Assembly (NCBI GenBank): GCA_032164245.1
Contig: JAVMKO010000002.1
Coordinates: 60,917,840 to 60,981,839, forward strand
DNA: 64,000 bases
Origin: Sternotherus odoratus
Lineage: Eukaryota > Chordata > Testudines > Kinosternidae
Direction of reading: 5' to 3'
The notes below the pieces were generated by a model, which saw nothing but the letters and a program-made list of their open reading frames with translations, did not search any database and was not told the DNA's origin. The position numbers were made by a program, and so were the translations under genes. Positions 47,741 through 59,445 of this stretch are shown here, piece after piece. Each line of letters starts with the position of its first letter. Within the stretch, counting starts at the first letter, position 1.

Positions 47741-49521
47741 TTACTAGGTAAATTATGTGTGAAATATGAAGCAACCGATGCTTCACTTGGGGAAAAAAAT
47801 ACTTATAAAAAAAGAACATAATGGGAAAAGACTTTTTAAAAAATAGATTATACATTTTTGGAGCAGGCATTTTATTTTGATGGAATACAAAGGAGTTGCC
47901 AAGTATAATTTATATTTAGTCTGCTTTATATGATCAAAACTTCAGTTGTATTGCTGTGATTGCCCTGCTAAGTACTAGACCTTCACAAACAAATCCAGTT
48001 GGTTGTAATTCAAATAGTAATTCTAGATTTCACCTACACTTAAAATATACTGCAGATTTGAACTGGGGTCAAGCTAGCATTAAATTAACCAGATTCAAAA
48101 GTAATGGAATAATACCTCTTTAAAGGAACCTACTTCATTTGATATGCTGCCATTAAAAAAATTTCATTTCTTTGCTTTTATGAAACACTGAATCATTTGC
48201 AATTACAGTAATATAAAACTTTTAAACAAGATAGATTACATAAGGCAACCAGCTCAACAGCCTAGTTCAGAGGCCTGTGGTAACAGTGAGTTAAAAACTT
48301 TGGTTAAAAATAAGTGAAGATACAGCAACTCAGTTTTTAACTTGGGTTAGCAACTCAAGGTAAAGCCTAGAGAGGAGCTTGGGTTCACTAACCTGAATTA
48401 ATACACCTTCCAGCTTGATCCTGACTCTCCATCCCCCTCAGTGTGGCTGTACCCTTGTGAATAGAGTGAGCATTGCAATTAGAAGAAGCTCTTATTGGTT
48501 TGGAAACTGCACTGAAAGTCCCTGGAAGGAGCTGTATAGAATCCTTTGTGTTCTGAGGGCCAATGGAATTAAATGGTTCGATGGTGTAAAACTAAACATA
48601 TTTATTTAGATGCCTCTCTGATGTATCTTGTTTATGGTCCTCATACAAACATGCCCTTAGACTATTTTATTATTCAGCTGAAAGTGCAAGATTTTTAAAT
48701 CCTACCTTTAAATGAAGCAGGCTGCAGGCAACAATTTATAGTTTTAAGGCCCAAATTTCGTCCATTTTTATGGCTGTGGTTGCAACATTACAACCTGCAG
48801 TTACTTTTGCCTGCAGCTTAAATAAATAGGTCACTTGACCGTATACATATCTGATTTGTCATTCAGTTGTCCACATGATCTAAAATGCAGGTTAAATATA
48901 GAGATCAGATGCTGGAAAAACTGGTTCTTCATTTTAGCCCATAGTAACAAAAAGGATAAGTATAGAACTGATTTGTATAGAACGCCTACCTGCTTTAAAA
49001 ATGTGTTCACTAATAAATGCCATACCCAAACACAGCATCCTCACTGTCCTCTTTAAGATCAAACAATTAACTGCACAGTTGTTGCTGTTGTCAAAAAATC
49101 ATCAGTGGGATAACACAACTCCCATTGAAAATCAATATATACTCCTACAGGAGCAGACTCTAAAATCTTTTATTTGTGTCACAGGTTCTTGATTAATCTC
49201 TTGACTACTGTTCAAAGATTATCATCACATGCAATATACTGAAAAATGGATCAGGTACACTCCAATATGCTAGTGATTTCAGTTGCTTCAAAGGACAAGC
49301 AGAGGAAAATTTAGTAACCACTCTAAGTATTTCCAACTCCTGCACGTCTATCTTGGATGCCCCGACCCACTCCTTTTGCTACCACGCTGACTATAAATCT
49401 TCAGGTTGTCCTTGTCCCGTCCTGTCTGCAGCTCATGCTGCTTAAGAGCAGACAAAAAATATCCCCTCGCACCTGACACTAATAGGCATAGTCGGTGGGG
49501 AAGATTCTGATTTCGGTTATA

Positions 49522-49824
49522 CAGTAGACTCTCGATTATCCAGGATGATAGGGAAAAAATTAATCCTGGTTAATAAAATCCCGGATAATCACCATCCATA
49601 GGAAATATGGGGATGGAAGGGTTGGTTCACCAGCCACCCTGCACCGGGGGGAGGGAGGGTTGGTTCATTGGCTTCCCTGCGCCCTGCTGGTTTTTTTTAA
49701 AATTTTGTTCTTGGGGCCGCAACAAAGCCAGAGCCAGCCCTGCGAGTTGCACTTTTTTTTTTTTTGACATCCTGGTTAATCCATATTCTGGTTAACCCAA
49801 TCCTGGATAATCGAGAGTCTACTG
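49522..49824. mobile_element. 303-bp pogo/Tigger-like MITE
   Basis: Long inverted ends, CAGTAGACTCTCGATTATCC and its complement GGATAATCGAGAGTCTACTG, are flanked by TA at 49,520-49,521 and 49,825-49,826. Subterminal copies of the CCTGGTTAAT / ATCCGGGATT motifs occur. There is no transposase. Confidence 0.9.
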
Positions 49825-49826
49825 TA

Positions 49827-51099
49827 CAAGTGTAGAAATGAAGTAATTCTGTCCAAGCCATTTGAGTTGCTCTGGATTTACACTCATGATCCATAGGCTC
49901 AGAACAGGGGGAGAGAAAATGTATTTTCTCAATGTCTTTCACAGACAAAGGGTATATAAAAAAAAAAGTTTGTTCCTCCACCTTTCCCAATATTTTGACT
50001 GGATTCCCTCCTCCGTTGCTAATAGCTTCCTCCTCCTATTGCACAGACCCATCTTCCTGTGATTATTGAACAGCATATTTCAGATCTGTGACTGCAGGAG
50101 CGGTCTAAAATGGCAGTATGACAAAGCACATGAACTTGGATATCTGACAGAGTACTCCTAAACTCAAAGGCAAGGCAGGGAGCTCAGCATTAACATGGGT
50201 CAGAATTTTCAGTGGCCAGCTGCCAAACACAATCTGAGAAACATTTTCCAAACAATGTTAATCCCGTTGCAAATAACTGAAGAGCAGTGAACCAGGTTTT
50301 CATTTGAAAGAGCTGTGAGAACGCTAGACACATCTTGCTTCCCGAGAAAGAAGACATCCAATTAGCTACGTCCTGATGCCCTTTTATAAAGGTCATAAGG
50401 AAACAGGGGGAATCATAAATTAAGGCAGGAGCTCTTCTATTTTGTAACATCACAATTTTGTATTGTCATCACAAACAGAAAAATAAGTTACTAATTAAAA
50501 ATATTGTTCTAGTAAAATCCAGTAGAGTTTTCCAAGCTGTTAGAAGAAGGTAAGAAAGACCAATAAAATGAACATCAATAGTGAGAGGGAAATTCTTTCT
50601 GCAGATGGTAGAAAACACAAAGCTGCTCTCTCATAGTCACCTTTTTGTCATACAAATTCATTATTCCGGAAGATTTTGTTAAAGCTTTGCATCAAGGGTT
50701 TGAAGGAGACATAAGCGATACATTCATGTAACTTGTACAAAAATAATCCATACATGAGAACAGTAGTGTAATAATTATTGATCCTCAATAAAACCACCAC
50801 CCATATAAAATTATCAGTGTTTGTGAACACTAAAGTAAGATGCCACATAAGTGTCTGTTGCGTACATTACAACAGCCTAAAGCTAATCTAGACTAGGTTT
50901 CAGATTTGTTGAAGCCTTTCTTTGCTTAGTGTCAAGGAGACACAAAAATAGCTAGCTATTATACTTCCTTTTATTTTGGAGTTAATGTATTGTCAGCAGT
51001 TTACGGACACGGTAACTCATTAAACAATGCAGAATCTATACTGATGCATACTGACTCTCTATACCTTAACCAGAAGACACAAGTAGCATGGCCCTACTG
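49827..51099. other. Non-coding stretch
   Basis: No gene is supported. The 66-codon minus-strand frame at 50,648-50,848 has no recognised family. Confidence 0.4.
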
Positions 51100-51602
51100 C
51101 AGTGATTCTCAAACTTTTTGTAGCGGTGACCCCTTTCCCACACCGGGCGTCTAACCACGACCCCCTCCCCCCCTGGGGGTCAGGTGGGGGGCGCTTGCCT
51201 GCAGCCCACTGCGGCAGGGGCTGGGATTGGGGCATTCCAGCAGCCCCCCGAGGCCAGTGAGGGGGATTTCCAGCAGCCCCACGGAGGCACCGGCAGCCCA
51301 CCGCAGCAGGGGCCGGGCTCATGGGGGCGCCGGAAGCCCACCTCAGCAGAGGCCGGGGCCGGGTACGTGGCAGTTCCGGCAGCCCGCCGCAACAGGAGCC
51401 AGGGCCCGGACCGGGCTCGTGGGGCTGCCAGCAGCCTACCGCGGCAGGGGCACGGGCTGCCTGCAGCAGCAGGGGCTGGATGCCAGCCGCCCGTGGCAAA
51501 GGCATTGTTGGAGGCCGGCTGCTGGCAGGAGGGGCTCGCGACCCCCACAGAATTGGCTCGTGACCCCCAGAGGGGTCCCGACCCCCACTTTGAGAACCAA
51601 TG
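51100..51602. mobile_element. hAT element, GTTCTCAAACTTTTT family, GC-rich minisatellite interior
   Basis: The 503-bp element starts CAGTGATTCTCAAACTTTTT and ends CACTTTGAGAACCAATG. A perfect 8-bp duplication, CCCTACTG, lies at 51,092-51,099 and 51,603-51,610. Units like CAGCCCACCGCAGCAGGGGC are repeated inside. The long overlapping open frames on both strands follow from this composition and are not genes. Confidence 0.95.
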
Positions 51603-51610
51603 CCCTACTG

Positions 51611-52965
51611 GGAAAGCTCCTGATGAGAAATGTTATTTGTGAGACAGTCTTTATGATTGCACATGTGCAGAAAAGGATACATTTATTTCATACACTTTAC
51701 ACTAGGCTCCCTTTGCAGTTTGCTATTGCATTTTCATAAAAAGTATTTTAGAATCTTTTTGATTTAACACTTTCTCTTCTGCAGAGAACTCTACAAAGTT
51801 GGAGACTCAAAATTATATCATGGCAGTAGATCCCTGCCCCTCTTTAAACTCTTTCTTATACATACATAAGAATGCTATTACAAATACTCTTACAATTTCT
51901 GTTTAACAGGCATTTAGATCTTGTGGAAAAAAATGCTTTTAACAGTACATTTCTTCCAAGTTCTAGCTGTCTACACATTCTGCTAATTAGAACTTGTTTA
52001 GGGCTATCTGGTGACTGTTAATATTATTACACAATGTTCCACTATCTGTAGAACTGTAGTTAACACTTCTAAAGTTAAATGCATTAAAACAATGTACTCA
52101 CTACTTATCCAAGAATAATATAGAAATGCTAAAGCTCAGCCATTATAATGATCACAATAATATATTTCACACACAAAAAACTTACCGGTAATATCTCTGC
52201 AGATTTCCAGGTCAAATAGGCACAGCACCTCAACCCTTGTTTTGTTGGGAGAAAAAGCCCTCAAATATAAGTGAGAAGCAAGAAGTTTATATTACGTAGG
52301 AGTCAGGCATGTAACCGAATATTAACCTGGGGAATGCTGAGAATGGTATGGAGTTGATACATGATCTGGGAAACCTTATCAGGGTTATGAATTTAGCTGC
52401 GCAATGCTACCATAGCTAAAATGCACTAATAGGACCGGATTCTTCTCCTGTTGAAGTGAATAGTACTTTTCCACTGACTTTTGTGGGAGCAGTATGTTTG
52501 GAAGTATCAGTGCCAAGGGGACCTTACAAGGATCAACCAGTTATACTATGGCTATTGATTTTGGGAGGAATTATTATATACCATGGGTACTAGAATGCTG
52601 GAGCAAAACCAAATCCTTAAATTTGGTTGCCAAGCTGCCTGTCCTCTGAATAAGATCTAACTTCCTAGCACTATGCTGACTAAAGTTGCATGTCCTATTG
52701 AATTTCTCTGCTATTTGTTAACAGTTTCTAGGTAGGTGGCAATAAATGTGTTTTGTGGATTTGATCAAGTTGTGTGTTCTGTTCTATCAATACTTGGGGA
52801 AAGTGCACAAATTACATCCAATTATCATCAGTTAGATGGACTGGACTCAAACCTGGGTTGCACCACATTGCATCATGAAGTGGGGCTAAAGCTGAAGTAG
52901 CTTGTCCCCAGTTGGCAATCATAGGGCAGGAAGCTTTATCAGTGGCATAAAGCAGCTTTAGACGC
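51611..52965. other. Non-coding stretch with one candidate exon
   Basis: Apart from the candidate exon at 52,186-52,235 I see only AT-rich sequence. Confidence 0.4.
52186..52235 (-). CDS. Candidate internal exon of an unidentified host gene (50 nt)
   Basis: On the minus strand, acceptor ...CAAAACAAG ends at 52,236 and a perfect-looking donor, ACCG|GTAAGT, starts at 52,185. One frame is open: one leading nt, 16 codons (VEVLCLFDLEICRDIT) and one trailing nt. The leading nt completes the codon left open by the candidate exon at 57,873-57,975, so the two could be consecutive exons of one right-to-left gene. I do not recognise the protein. The acceptor is mediocre because an A-rich stretch separates the pyrimidine tract from the AG, and a 50-nt open frame is expected often by chance. 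RNA evidence or conservation would decide. Confidence 0.3.
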
Positions 52966-53120
52966 AGACTTTAAGGCCAGAAGACAGCACCAATCATGTA
53001 GTCTGACCTCTGTACCTTGCAGGCCACAGAACCTCATCTACCTACTTCTGTAATAGACGACTAACCTCTGGCTGAGTACCAAAGTCCTCAAATTACAGAG
53101 AATCCAGCATCTACTCTGGT
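52966..53120 (-). mobile_element. Degraded CR1-like 3' fragment
   Basis: TAAGGCCAGAAGACAG, TGTAGTCTGACCTCTGTA and GCAGGCCACAGAACCTCATC resemble the complement of the CR1 type seen at 43,630. Confidence 0.55.
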
Positions 53121-53134
53121 TTTACCAACAATAT

Positions 53135-53790
53135 TATACTTGGACTTAAAAAGCTTTGACAAGGCCCCCTAACAAAAGCTCATAAGCAAAGGAGTCATGG
53201 GATAAGAGGGACGGTCCATCCTCTCATGGATCAGTAATTGCTTAAAAGACAGGAAACAACGGGTAGGAATAAATGGTCAGTTTACAGAAAAAGAGTGGTA
53301 AAGAGCAGCGTCCCCCCACACATTTGTACTTGGACCAGTGCTGTTCAATAGATTCATAAATTATTTGGAAAAAGGGATAAACGGTGAGGTGGCAAAGTTT
53401 GGGGATGATACAAAATTACTGAAGATAGTTATGTCTAAAACAGATTGAAAAGAATTACAAAGGGATCTCGCAAAACTGGGCAACAACATGGCAGATGAAA
53501 TTCAATGTTAATAAATACAAACTAATGCACCTTGGAAAATATAATCCTTGCTATACATACAAAATGATGGGATCTATATTGTCTGTTACCACTCAAGAAA
53601 GATCTTGGAGTCATTGTGGACAGTTCTCTTAAAGCATCTACGCCGTGTGCAGCAGCAGTCAAAAAATCTAATAGTGCTAGGAACCATTAAGGGGTAGATA
53701 ATAAAATAGAAAATATAATTCCACTCTATAAATCCATGCTACACCAACACCTGGAATACTATGTGCAGTTCTGGTCTCCCCATCTCAAAA
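53135..53790 (+). pseudogene. CR1 reverse transcriptase remnant
   Basis: The conserved RT core can be followed in the plus strand with stops and shifts. The catalytic box reads FGDD (53,398-53,409) where CR1 normally has FADD. Downstream, a QLCAVLVSP-like end-of-palm region is visible near 53,763. It is part of the CR1 copy at 53,135-55,018 and is inactive. Confidence 0.8.
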
Positions 53791-54059
53791 AAAAAAAATG
53801 TATTAGTAATGAAAAAGGTACAGAGAAGGCCAACAAAAATGATGAAGGGTATGGAACAGCTTCCATATGAAAACAGATTAAGACAATTGAGACTTTTCAT
53901 CTCGGAAAAAGATGACTAAGGGAGAGAGGGGGGGAATATGATAGAGGTCTAATAAAATCATGAATGATATATTGATATATTTGAATAAGGAAGTGTTATT
54001 TACTCCTTCACCTAGCTCAAGCACCAGGGATCACCCAATGAAATCAATAGGCTTTAGTT

Positions 54060-54668
54060 CAGTGGTTCTCAAACTTTTTCTATTGGTGACCCCTTTTGGA
54101 CACCAGGCCCCTAAGCGCGACCCCCCTTAGGGGTCGGAGTGGGGCAGGGGCCAGGCTTGGGGGGGGGGGTTGCCAGCAGCCCCCCAAAGCAGAGGCTGGG
54201 CTCAGGGGGGGGGTGCCAGCAGCCCCTTGGGGCAGGAGCTGAGGTGTGTGAGAGTGTAGGGGTGCCAGCCCCCCGGGGCAGCGGCCAGGCTCAGGGGAGG
54301 GTGCCAGCAACCCCCCAGAACAGGGGACAGGGCGCTGCCGGCAGCCCTCCGCGACAGGGCCTGGGGCTCAGGTCGCTGCCGGCAGCCTGCTGCAGCAGGG
54401 GCAGGGTCTGGGTGCTCCCAGCAGCCCGCCGCGACATGGGCCGGGTCTGGGGTTCAAGGTGCCGCCAGCAGCACACCGCTGGCCCGCCACAGGAGGGGCC
54501 AAGGCCCAGAGCACCGCCAGCAGCCCACCGCGAGAGGGGTCGGGGCCAGGGCTCGGGGCGCCGCTGGCAGGGGTCAGGGCCGGCTGCCGGCAGCTGGGAC
54601 TCGTGACCCCCACATAATCAGGTCCGCAACCCCTCCAGGGGTCCCGACCCCCACTTTGAGAACCAATG
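54060..54668. mobile_element. hAT element, GTTCTCAAACTTTTT family, nested in CR1
   Basis: The 609-bp element starts CAGTGGTTCTCAAACTTTTT and ends CACTTTGAGAACCAATG. A perfect 8-bp duplication, CTTTAGTT, lies at 54,052-54,059 and 54,669-54,676. The interior is a GC-rich minisatellite like the element at 51,100, with a different number of units. It has no transposase and its open frames are spurious. Confidence 0.95.
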
Positions 54669-55018
54669 CTTTAGTTGAACAAAAAAGAAAAACAAAAAGA
54701 AGTGCTTCTTCACATAACACAGTCAACTTGTGGAACTTGTTGCCAGGGATGTTGTGAAGGCAAAACTAAAAACAAAACAAAAAAACCCCACATGGAGTAC
54801 AGGTCCATCAATAGCTACTAACCAAGATGGTCAGAGATGCAGCCACATGCCCTAGGAGTCTCTAGCCTCTGACTGCCAGAAGCTGGAAATGGATCACTTG
54901 ATGATTGCCCTGTTCTGTGTACTCCCTCTCGAGCACCTGGCATTGGCCACTGTTGGAAGAGAGGATACTGGGCTAGATGGACCATTGCTCTGAACCAGAT
55001 TGGCTGTTCTTATGTTCA

Positions 55019-57872
55019 GCAAGTGACCCATGGTGCAGAGGAAGGTGAACCCCTTTGCCCCCTGTAGGGTCTCTGCTCATGTGAACTGGGTAAAAATTCC
55101 TTACTGCCCCCACATATGATGACCAGTTAGCCCTGAGCATCTCTGCCAAGATCCACCACCTGGGAAAGAATCCACTGTAATAACTCAGAGCCCTCCGCAT
55201 CTAGTGTCCCATCTCTGGCCATTGGGGATATTTGCTACTAGCAGTTACATACGGGCAATATGCCATTTTAAGCAAACTTCCTCTTCCAACTCTTGCACAC
55301 ATTTTATGAAATGAAAAAGACAAATTAGGAAAAGATCATCATCTTCAAAACTTGTAGTTACAAGTACATATTCTTTTACTATGTTTTCACTTGATATGAA
55401 AGCAATTTTTTTCCTCCTCGTTTCTCTTTCCTAATTTAAACTCCTTCTTTTTGCTCACATTCCTGTTGTGATCTTTCAAAGTAATTTTTGAAACAATCAC
55501 ATCTTTCATTTCTGTTCATGGTCATTTTGAAGATTTTTATCAGAAATTCACATGCAACAGCGAATACCATTCTTCGAGAAAAAACATTTGAGATCTCATA
55601 ATAATTAAACTTTATTAATATAAAATTTTAGTATAAAAATAAAGTAGCTTATAATATACATTTAAAAATAATTTTAAGATCAAAAGATGCAATCATTTTA
55701 AACAAGTAAATAGAGAAATTGCTTTTTTATATTTCATGTAATGACTTCCAACACACTATTTCTTCTAACAGTTACTTTCACCCTTGTTCTCACCTACCCT
55801 GTGTATACGGTCTCTAGCTAGATTATAAACTTTCTGGGGCTGGCACTACTTCTTCTTGTTTACTTTGAAAAGATACATTGTTACTTCATACCGGAAGTGC
55901 TTTTTTAAGTGACCCGAACAGACCTGATACAGCATTAAGTTGTATAGAGAAATAGTCCTGAAAAACTTATGGATATGAAATGCTCAAGCCAAATATTTGC
56001 AATATCCCATCCACCGAAGCAATTTTGCTCATCCGCCTCATAAAACATAACCATGCTCTTGTATAACTGTGGACTGTTAAACTACCATACTTCACACCAG
56101 AGGGGGCTGCAATTTATTACTGAGTTAAGTGATTATATTAATAATTAGTTTAAGCAGCTTGGGATCTGTTAAGAAGGGAAACTATGATTAGAGTAAAAAT
56201 ATATTTCATGGACAGGAATAATTGCTAATATCAAACTGTGATTATTTAAGGAGTTGGAACTGTGAAAGAGGTCACAGCCAATAAGGTTAGTTTATAGAGA
56301 GCACTTAATACAAAACAAGAGCCTCTTTAACCAAACAGTAGAACAGGTAAGAGTAGCATTAAAAACAGTGAAGTATGGCTGCAAATCAACTGGTCAAAAT
56401 CCATGAAAGAGACTATTTACCAAGTCCCCATGTTCTGCCCTCAAATACTTAGATGCATGCATGTGAATGAGAATTACACACTTATATTTAAGGTCAGAAT
56501 CCATATTCAGCCATAACAAGGGGACAGAGCTAATGATTGTTGTTTAATAAGATTTTCTACATTTAAAGCTATTAACTTTTTTGTAAAAACTTCCTTTCTT
56601 AAGAGTATGTAACCGCTATACCTGCCACTTGGGAAAGATGTGCCAGATCCATTATATAACAGGAATCTGTTAATCCGAAACTAGTTTATATTCATTTGAT
56701 GTCAGAATAGTTGATGTAACTTAGATAATGCTTTCTTAGCTCTAAAGTAAAACAAACTTATGGAAAAATACTACTTACTGAATAGACATTTCAAAACACA
56801 AACTTTTCTGTTTTAAGTCACAGCATCCTTGAAAAATTGACACGACACTGGTAGTCCACAGCTTTTCAACTTAGAGAAATAAAACCTAGATAATCACTGG
56901 CCACTTTATGCGGATCTTACTTTTTACTGCCATTTCTTCCAGTGAGATGAACTAATCATTGGAAATCAAATGGATTTAATATCCATTTAAAATATTAAAA
57001 ATACATTTCTCAAACATTAACAACTCAGTGGCAGACACCATAGGTAAAAATTATGCCTGCTTAAGCAAAACCATTTAAGCTACTGACAAATCTTTCTGAA
57101 ATTCTACTCTCTCATCAAAGTGAAGTTTCAAGCAGTATATTTTCTTCACACAGTTGAACGCAGCCGCCTGAAAGGTCCTGAGCTTTAGAGAAATGAGTCT
57201 ATATACATAACATCACTGAAGATAAAGTCAACTTGAAACACTGTAAACAGATAAAGACAAGTTATTAATAGGATTACAATATTCAGTGTAAAAAATTATG
57301 ACATATGTATTTAAGTCAACTAAGTTAGGGTGGAGCAGAAATGTATATTTAGGTACCCAAGCTTATACAGTTTTAGAGGTTGTGATTTCAATGTGTAAGT
57401 GATTGAAGGGGAATGGCTGACCTTAAGTTTTTATCTTTTGAGTTTTTAAAATTTGTATTAATTTTACTGAACTGAATAAATTGTAATATTTGTATATATT
57501 GTACTGTGCTCTAGCTAAGACACTATATCACTAAATTTTCTAAGCCTTACCAGGTAGCCAAGCATTATCTACAAACATACCAACAAACAAAATATTGCTT
57601 TATCACTTCAAGCAATAAGAAAAGTTAAGGTCACTATTCTCGGCTTACTGTAAACTTTTGTAGGACTTGATTTTCTTCACTAACAAGAAACAACTGGAAG
57701 TTTCCACAGGCATTCAGGTGTGACCTTGCATTTCCACTACAATTCACTTAAATCGAAATCAAAATATTATATCCCTAAATTGGTGTGGAGGGCAGGGGAA
57801 AGAGAGGGGTATTTCAATCAGTAAAAGAAAAATAAAACAAATTATCTCCATCATTCAAGAAGCAAGACTTAC
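55019..57872. other. Non-coding stretch
   Basis: AT-rich. 55,796-55,870 (CTAGCTAGATTATAAACTTT) resembles an old SINE tail. No gene, and no convincing further exon for the minus-strand candidates. Confidence 0.4.
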
Positions 57873-57975
57873 CTGTTGGTTGATAATGTTTTTCCATTCA
57901 CATTTGGAGAAGTAGATGGTTCAGAGTGGAAAAAGTTTTTTATCCACCAGCATTTATCAAACAATTCAGGTAACC
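57873..57975 (-). CDS. Candidate internal exon of an unidentified host gene (103 nt)
   Basis: On the minus strand a strong acceptor, TGTTTCCTTTTGTAG|GG, precedes 57,975 and a consensus donor, CAACAG|GTAAGT, follows 57,873. Only one of three frames is open. It gives two leading nt, 33 codons (starting LPELFDKCWWIKNFF and continuing HSEPSTSPNVNGKTLSTN) and two trailing nt. The phase joins correctly to the candidate exon at 52,186-52,235. No protein family is recognised; the hydrophobic/aromatic start and Ser/Pro/Asn-rich end would fit a loop or juxtamembrane segment, but that is a guess. The provirus to the right is antisense to it, as is common for intronic retroviral insertions. Confidence 0.45.
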
Positions 57976-58549
57976 CTACAAAAGGAAACAATGGCAGTGA
58001 TTGGCATTTAATTAAATTGCCAAAAATGAGAAAAACTTATGTTTGAAAGAAAGAGGCAATACCATGATGGGCTTTTTCCTGGTCTGAGAAGTTCACCGGA
58101 TCAGAACAGAAGGATGAACTGCCTGATGAAACACTGGATTCAGAATTCAATCGAGCTGAGTGTAGAAAACAAAGCAATGGTCTCAAATTACAGAATATAC
58201 ATTATTTCCACACTAAACATTTTTTTCAGGACTTTACAAACCCCAGTGCCTCACAGAAGACACTGTATAGCTAGAGATTATGTCTTTTTTTAAGTAAACT
58301 TAACTTTCCAGTATTTTTATACTATTTGTTTGCTAGAGACATTGCATGAAGGCAGGATAACTGTTTTACGAGTTCACCTACTGCTACTGTTTATTCCTCA
58401 CCAGAAGAGGCATGCTGAGTTGTAATCTGCTGGTATAACTTTCACAAGCTAAATGAAAGTTAAGTGCACAAGAATATTTTAGGATCAGGCATATATATAT
58501 ATTGCTATTAATACAAGACATTCAGTTCTAGAATACTGACCTTTGATAC
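57976..58549. other. Non-coding stretch
   Basis: A plus-strand frame without a start (58,068-58,274, 68 codons) is open but unassigned. Nothing else seen. Confidence 0.35.
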
Positions 58550-58735
58550 AACTAATAGGAGAGAAAAGGTGGGTGAGGTAATATCTTTTATTGGACCAAC
58601 TTCTGTTCTTGAGGGAGACAAGCTTCCAAGGACCTGAAGAAGAGCTCAGTGTAAGCTCAAAAGCTTCTCTCTCACCAGTAGAAGTTGGTCCAATAAAAGA
58701 TATTACCTCACCCACGTGATCTCTCTAATATCCCA
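58550..58735. repeat. Palindromic interspersed repeat (AAGTTGGTCCAATAAAA)
   Basis: The left arm, GGTGGGTGAGGTAATATC ... GGACCAACTTCTG, is repeated as its complement, CAGTAGAAGTTGGTCC ... GATATTACCTCACCC. The arms are about 65 bp around a 35-nt spacer. Half copies lie at 37,436 and 47,661, so the family can exist without the duplication. Confidence 0.75.
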
Positions 58736-58839
58736 GGATCAACAGAGCTACAATAACACTGCACATAAGAAATAGGACACATTATACTAGAACCTTTTCA
58801 CTCCCTAGCTTTCATAACAAAATTAATACCAATAATGCT

Positions 58840-58982
58840 TTACATTATAGCTTGTCATCCAAGGATCTCAAAGCATCAAAACATTTAAATCTAACAACTA
58901 CCTGTGAAAGGCAAGCAACTAGCATTTCCCCATTTTATAGATTAGGAAACAAAGGCACAGAGACATGAAGTGACCCACCCAC
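58840..58982 (+). mobile_element. MIR/CORE-SINE, interrupted by the provirus
   Basis: CATCCAAGGATCTCAAAGC, TTTCCCCATTTTATAGATTA and GGCACAGAGACATGAAGTGA are diagnostic of MIR-type SINEs. The element stops inside its core exactly where the LTR starts. Confidence 0.8.
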
Positions 58983-59243
58983 TGTGAGGGTTGAAGAAAG
59001 CAAATAATGATAAATGTTGATGCAGATATGTAAAGATCAAAGTATAAGATCTCCATTAAGAAAAATGATAGATAGTTATAGTTATTGTTTAATGTTAATG
59101 TGTATTTTAAAAAGGTTATGAAAATGTTTTAAATCAATCATGTAACAATCGGTTTTTGCACAATTATACAGTCACTACCTCATCAAAGTAATATGCTGCT
59201 ATTGCATGTTCTGTGCACAAGCAATGCAACAATTCTGCAAAAA

Positions 59244-59380
59244 GGGCGCGAAATTCTGTCCAATCACGCTGTTCCTACCACGTGCCTGCCCCACGTGCGT
59301 AGTCTAAATCTGCCTAGCAATATGGGATAGCCAATCATGTAACACATAAAGAAACTGCGTAGTTAACCAAGACTATAAAA
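59244..59380 (+). promoter_or_regulatory. U3 core promoter: E2F-like site, CCAAT boxes, E-boxes, TATA
   Basis: GGGCGCGAAA at 59,244-59,253 matches an inverted E2F site. CCAAT lies at 59,260 and 59,331. CACGTG lies at 59,279-59,284 and 59,292-59,297. TATAAAA at 59,374-59,380 would place transcription start near 59,404. Factor binding is predicted from motifs only. Confidence 0.6.
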
Positions 59381-59445
59381 CTGTAAGTTGGGTGTGGTTG
59401 GTGTGGCAGTTTCTTCACGCTTTTGGGCGGCTGTCACCTCGGCCG

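Larger units (their letters stand above)
46906..49521. other. Non-coding stretch with two small repeat fragments
   Basis: 47,290-47,400 and 47,661-47,740 are listed separately. The rest is AT-rich with no gene. Confidence 0.45.
53135..55018 (+). mobile_element. CR1 LINE, 5'-truncated, with RT and 3' UTR, interrupted by hAT
   Basis: From 53,135 the plus strand carries RT blocks (SWISNCLKDRKQRVGINGQF, VLGPVLFN and FGDDTKLLK at 53,398). It continues through the ORF2 C-terminus and, after the hAT insert at 54,060-54,668, into the 3' UTR, ending GGGCTAGATGGACC ... GTTCTTATGTTC near 55,018. Stops and indels are frequent. Confidence 0.9.

Noticed and set aside
51059..51739. Several overlapping open frames of 120-170 codons on both strands
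   Set aside because: They fall in the GC-rich tandem interior of a hAT element with perfect ends and target duplication. Low AT content removes stops by chance.
54080..54613. 155-codon plus-strand frame and minus-strand partners
   Set aside because: Same reason: the minisatellite interior of the nested hAT element.
57551..57568. Possible 18-nt minus-strand microexon (acceptor TTTGTAG, donor CTG|GTAAGG)
   Set aside because: In phase with the 57.9-kb exon it creates a stop codon, so it does not fit that gene model.
58068..58274. 68-codon plus-strand frame with an acidic, protein-like stretch
   Set aside because: No start codon, no donor site and no known family. Its strand is opposite to the better exon candidate nearby.
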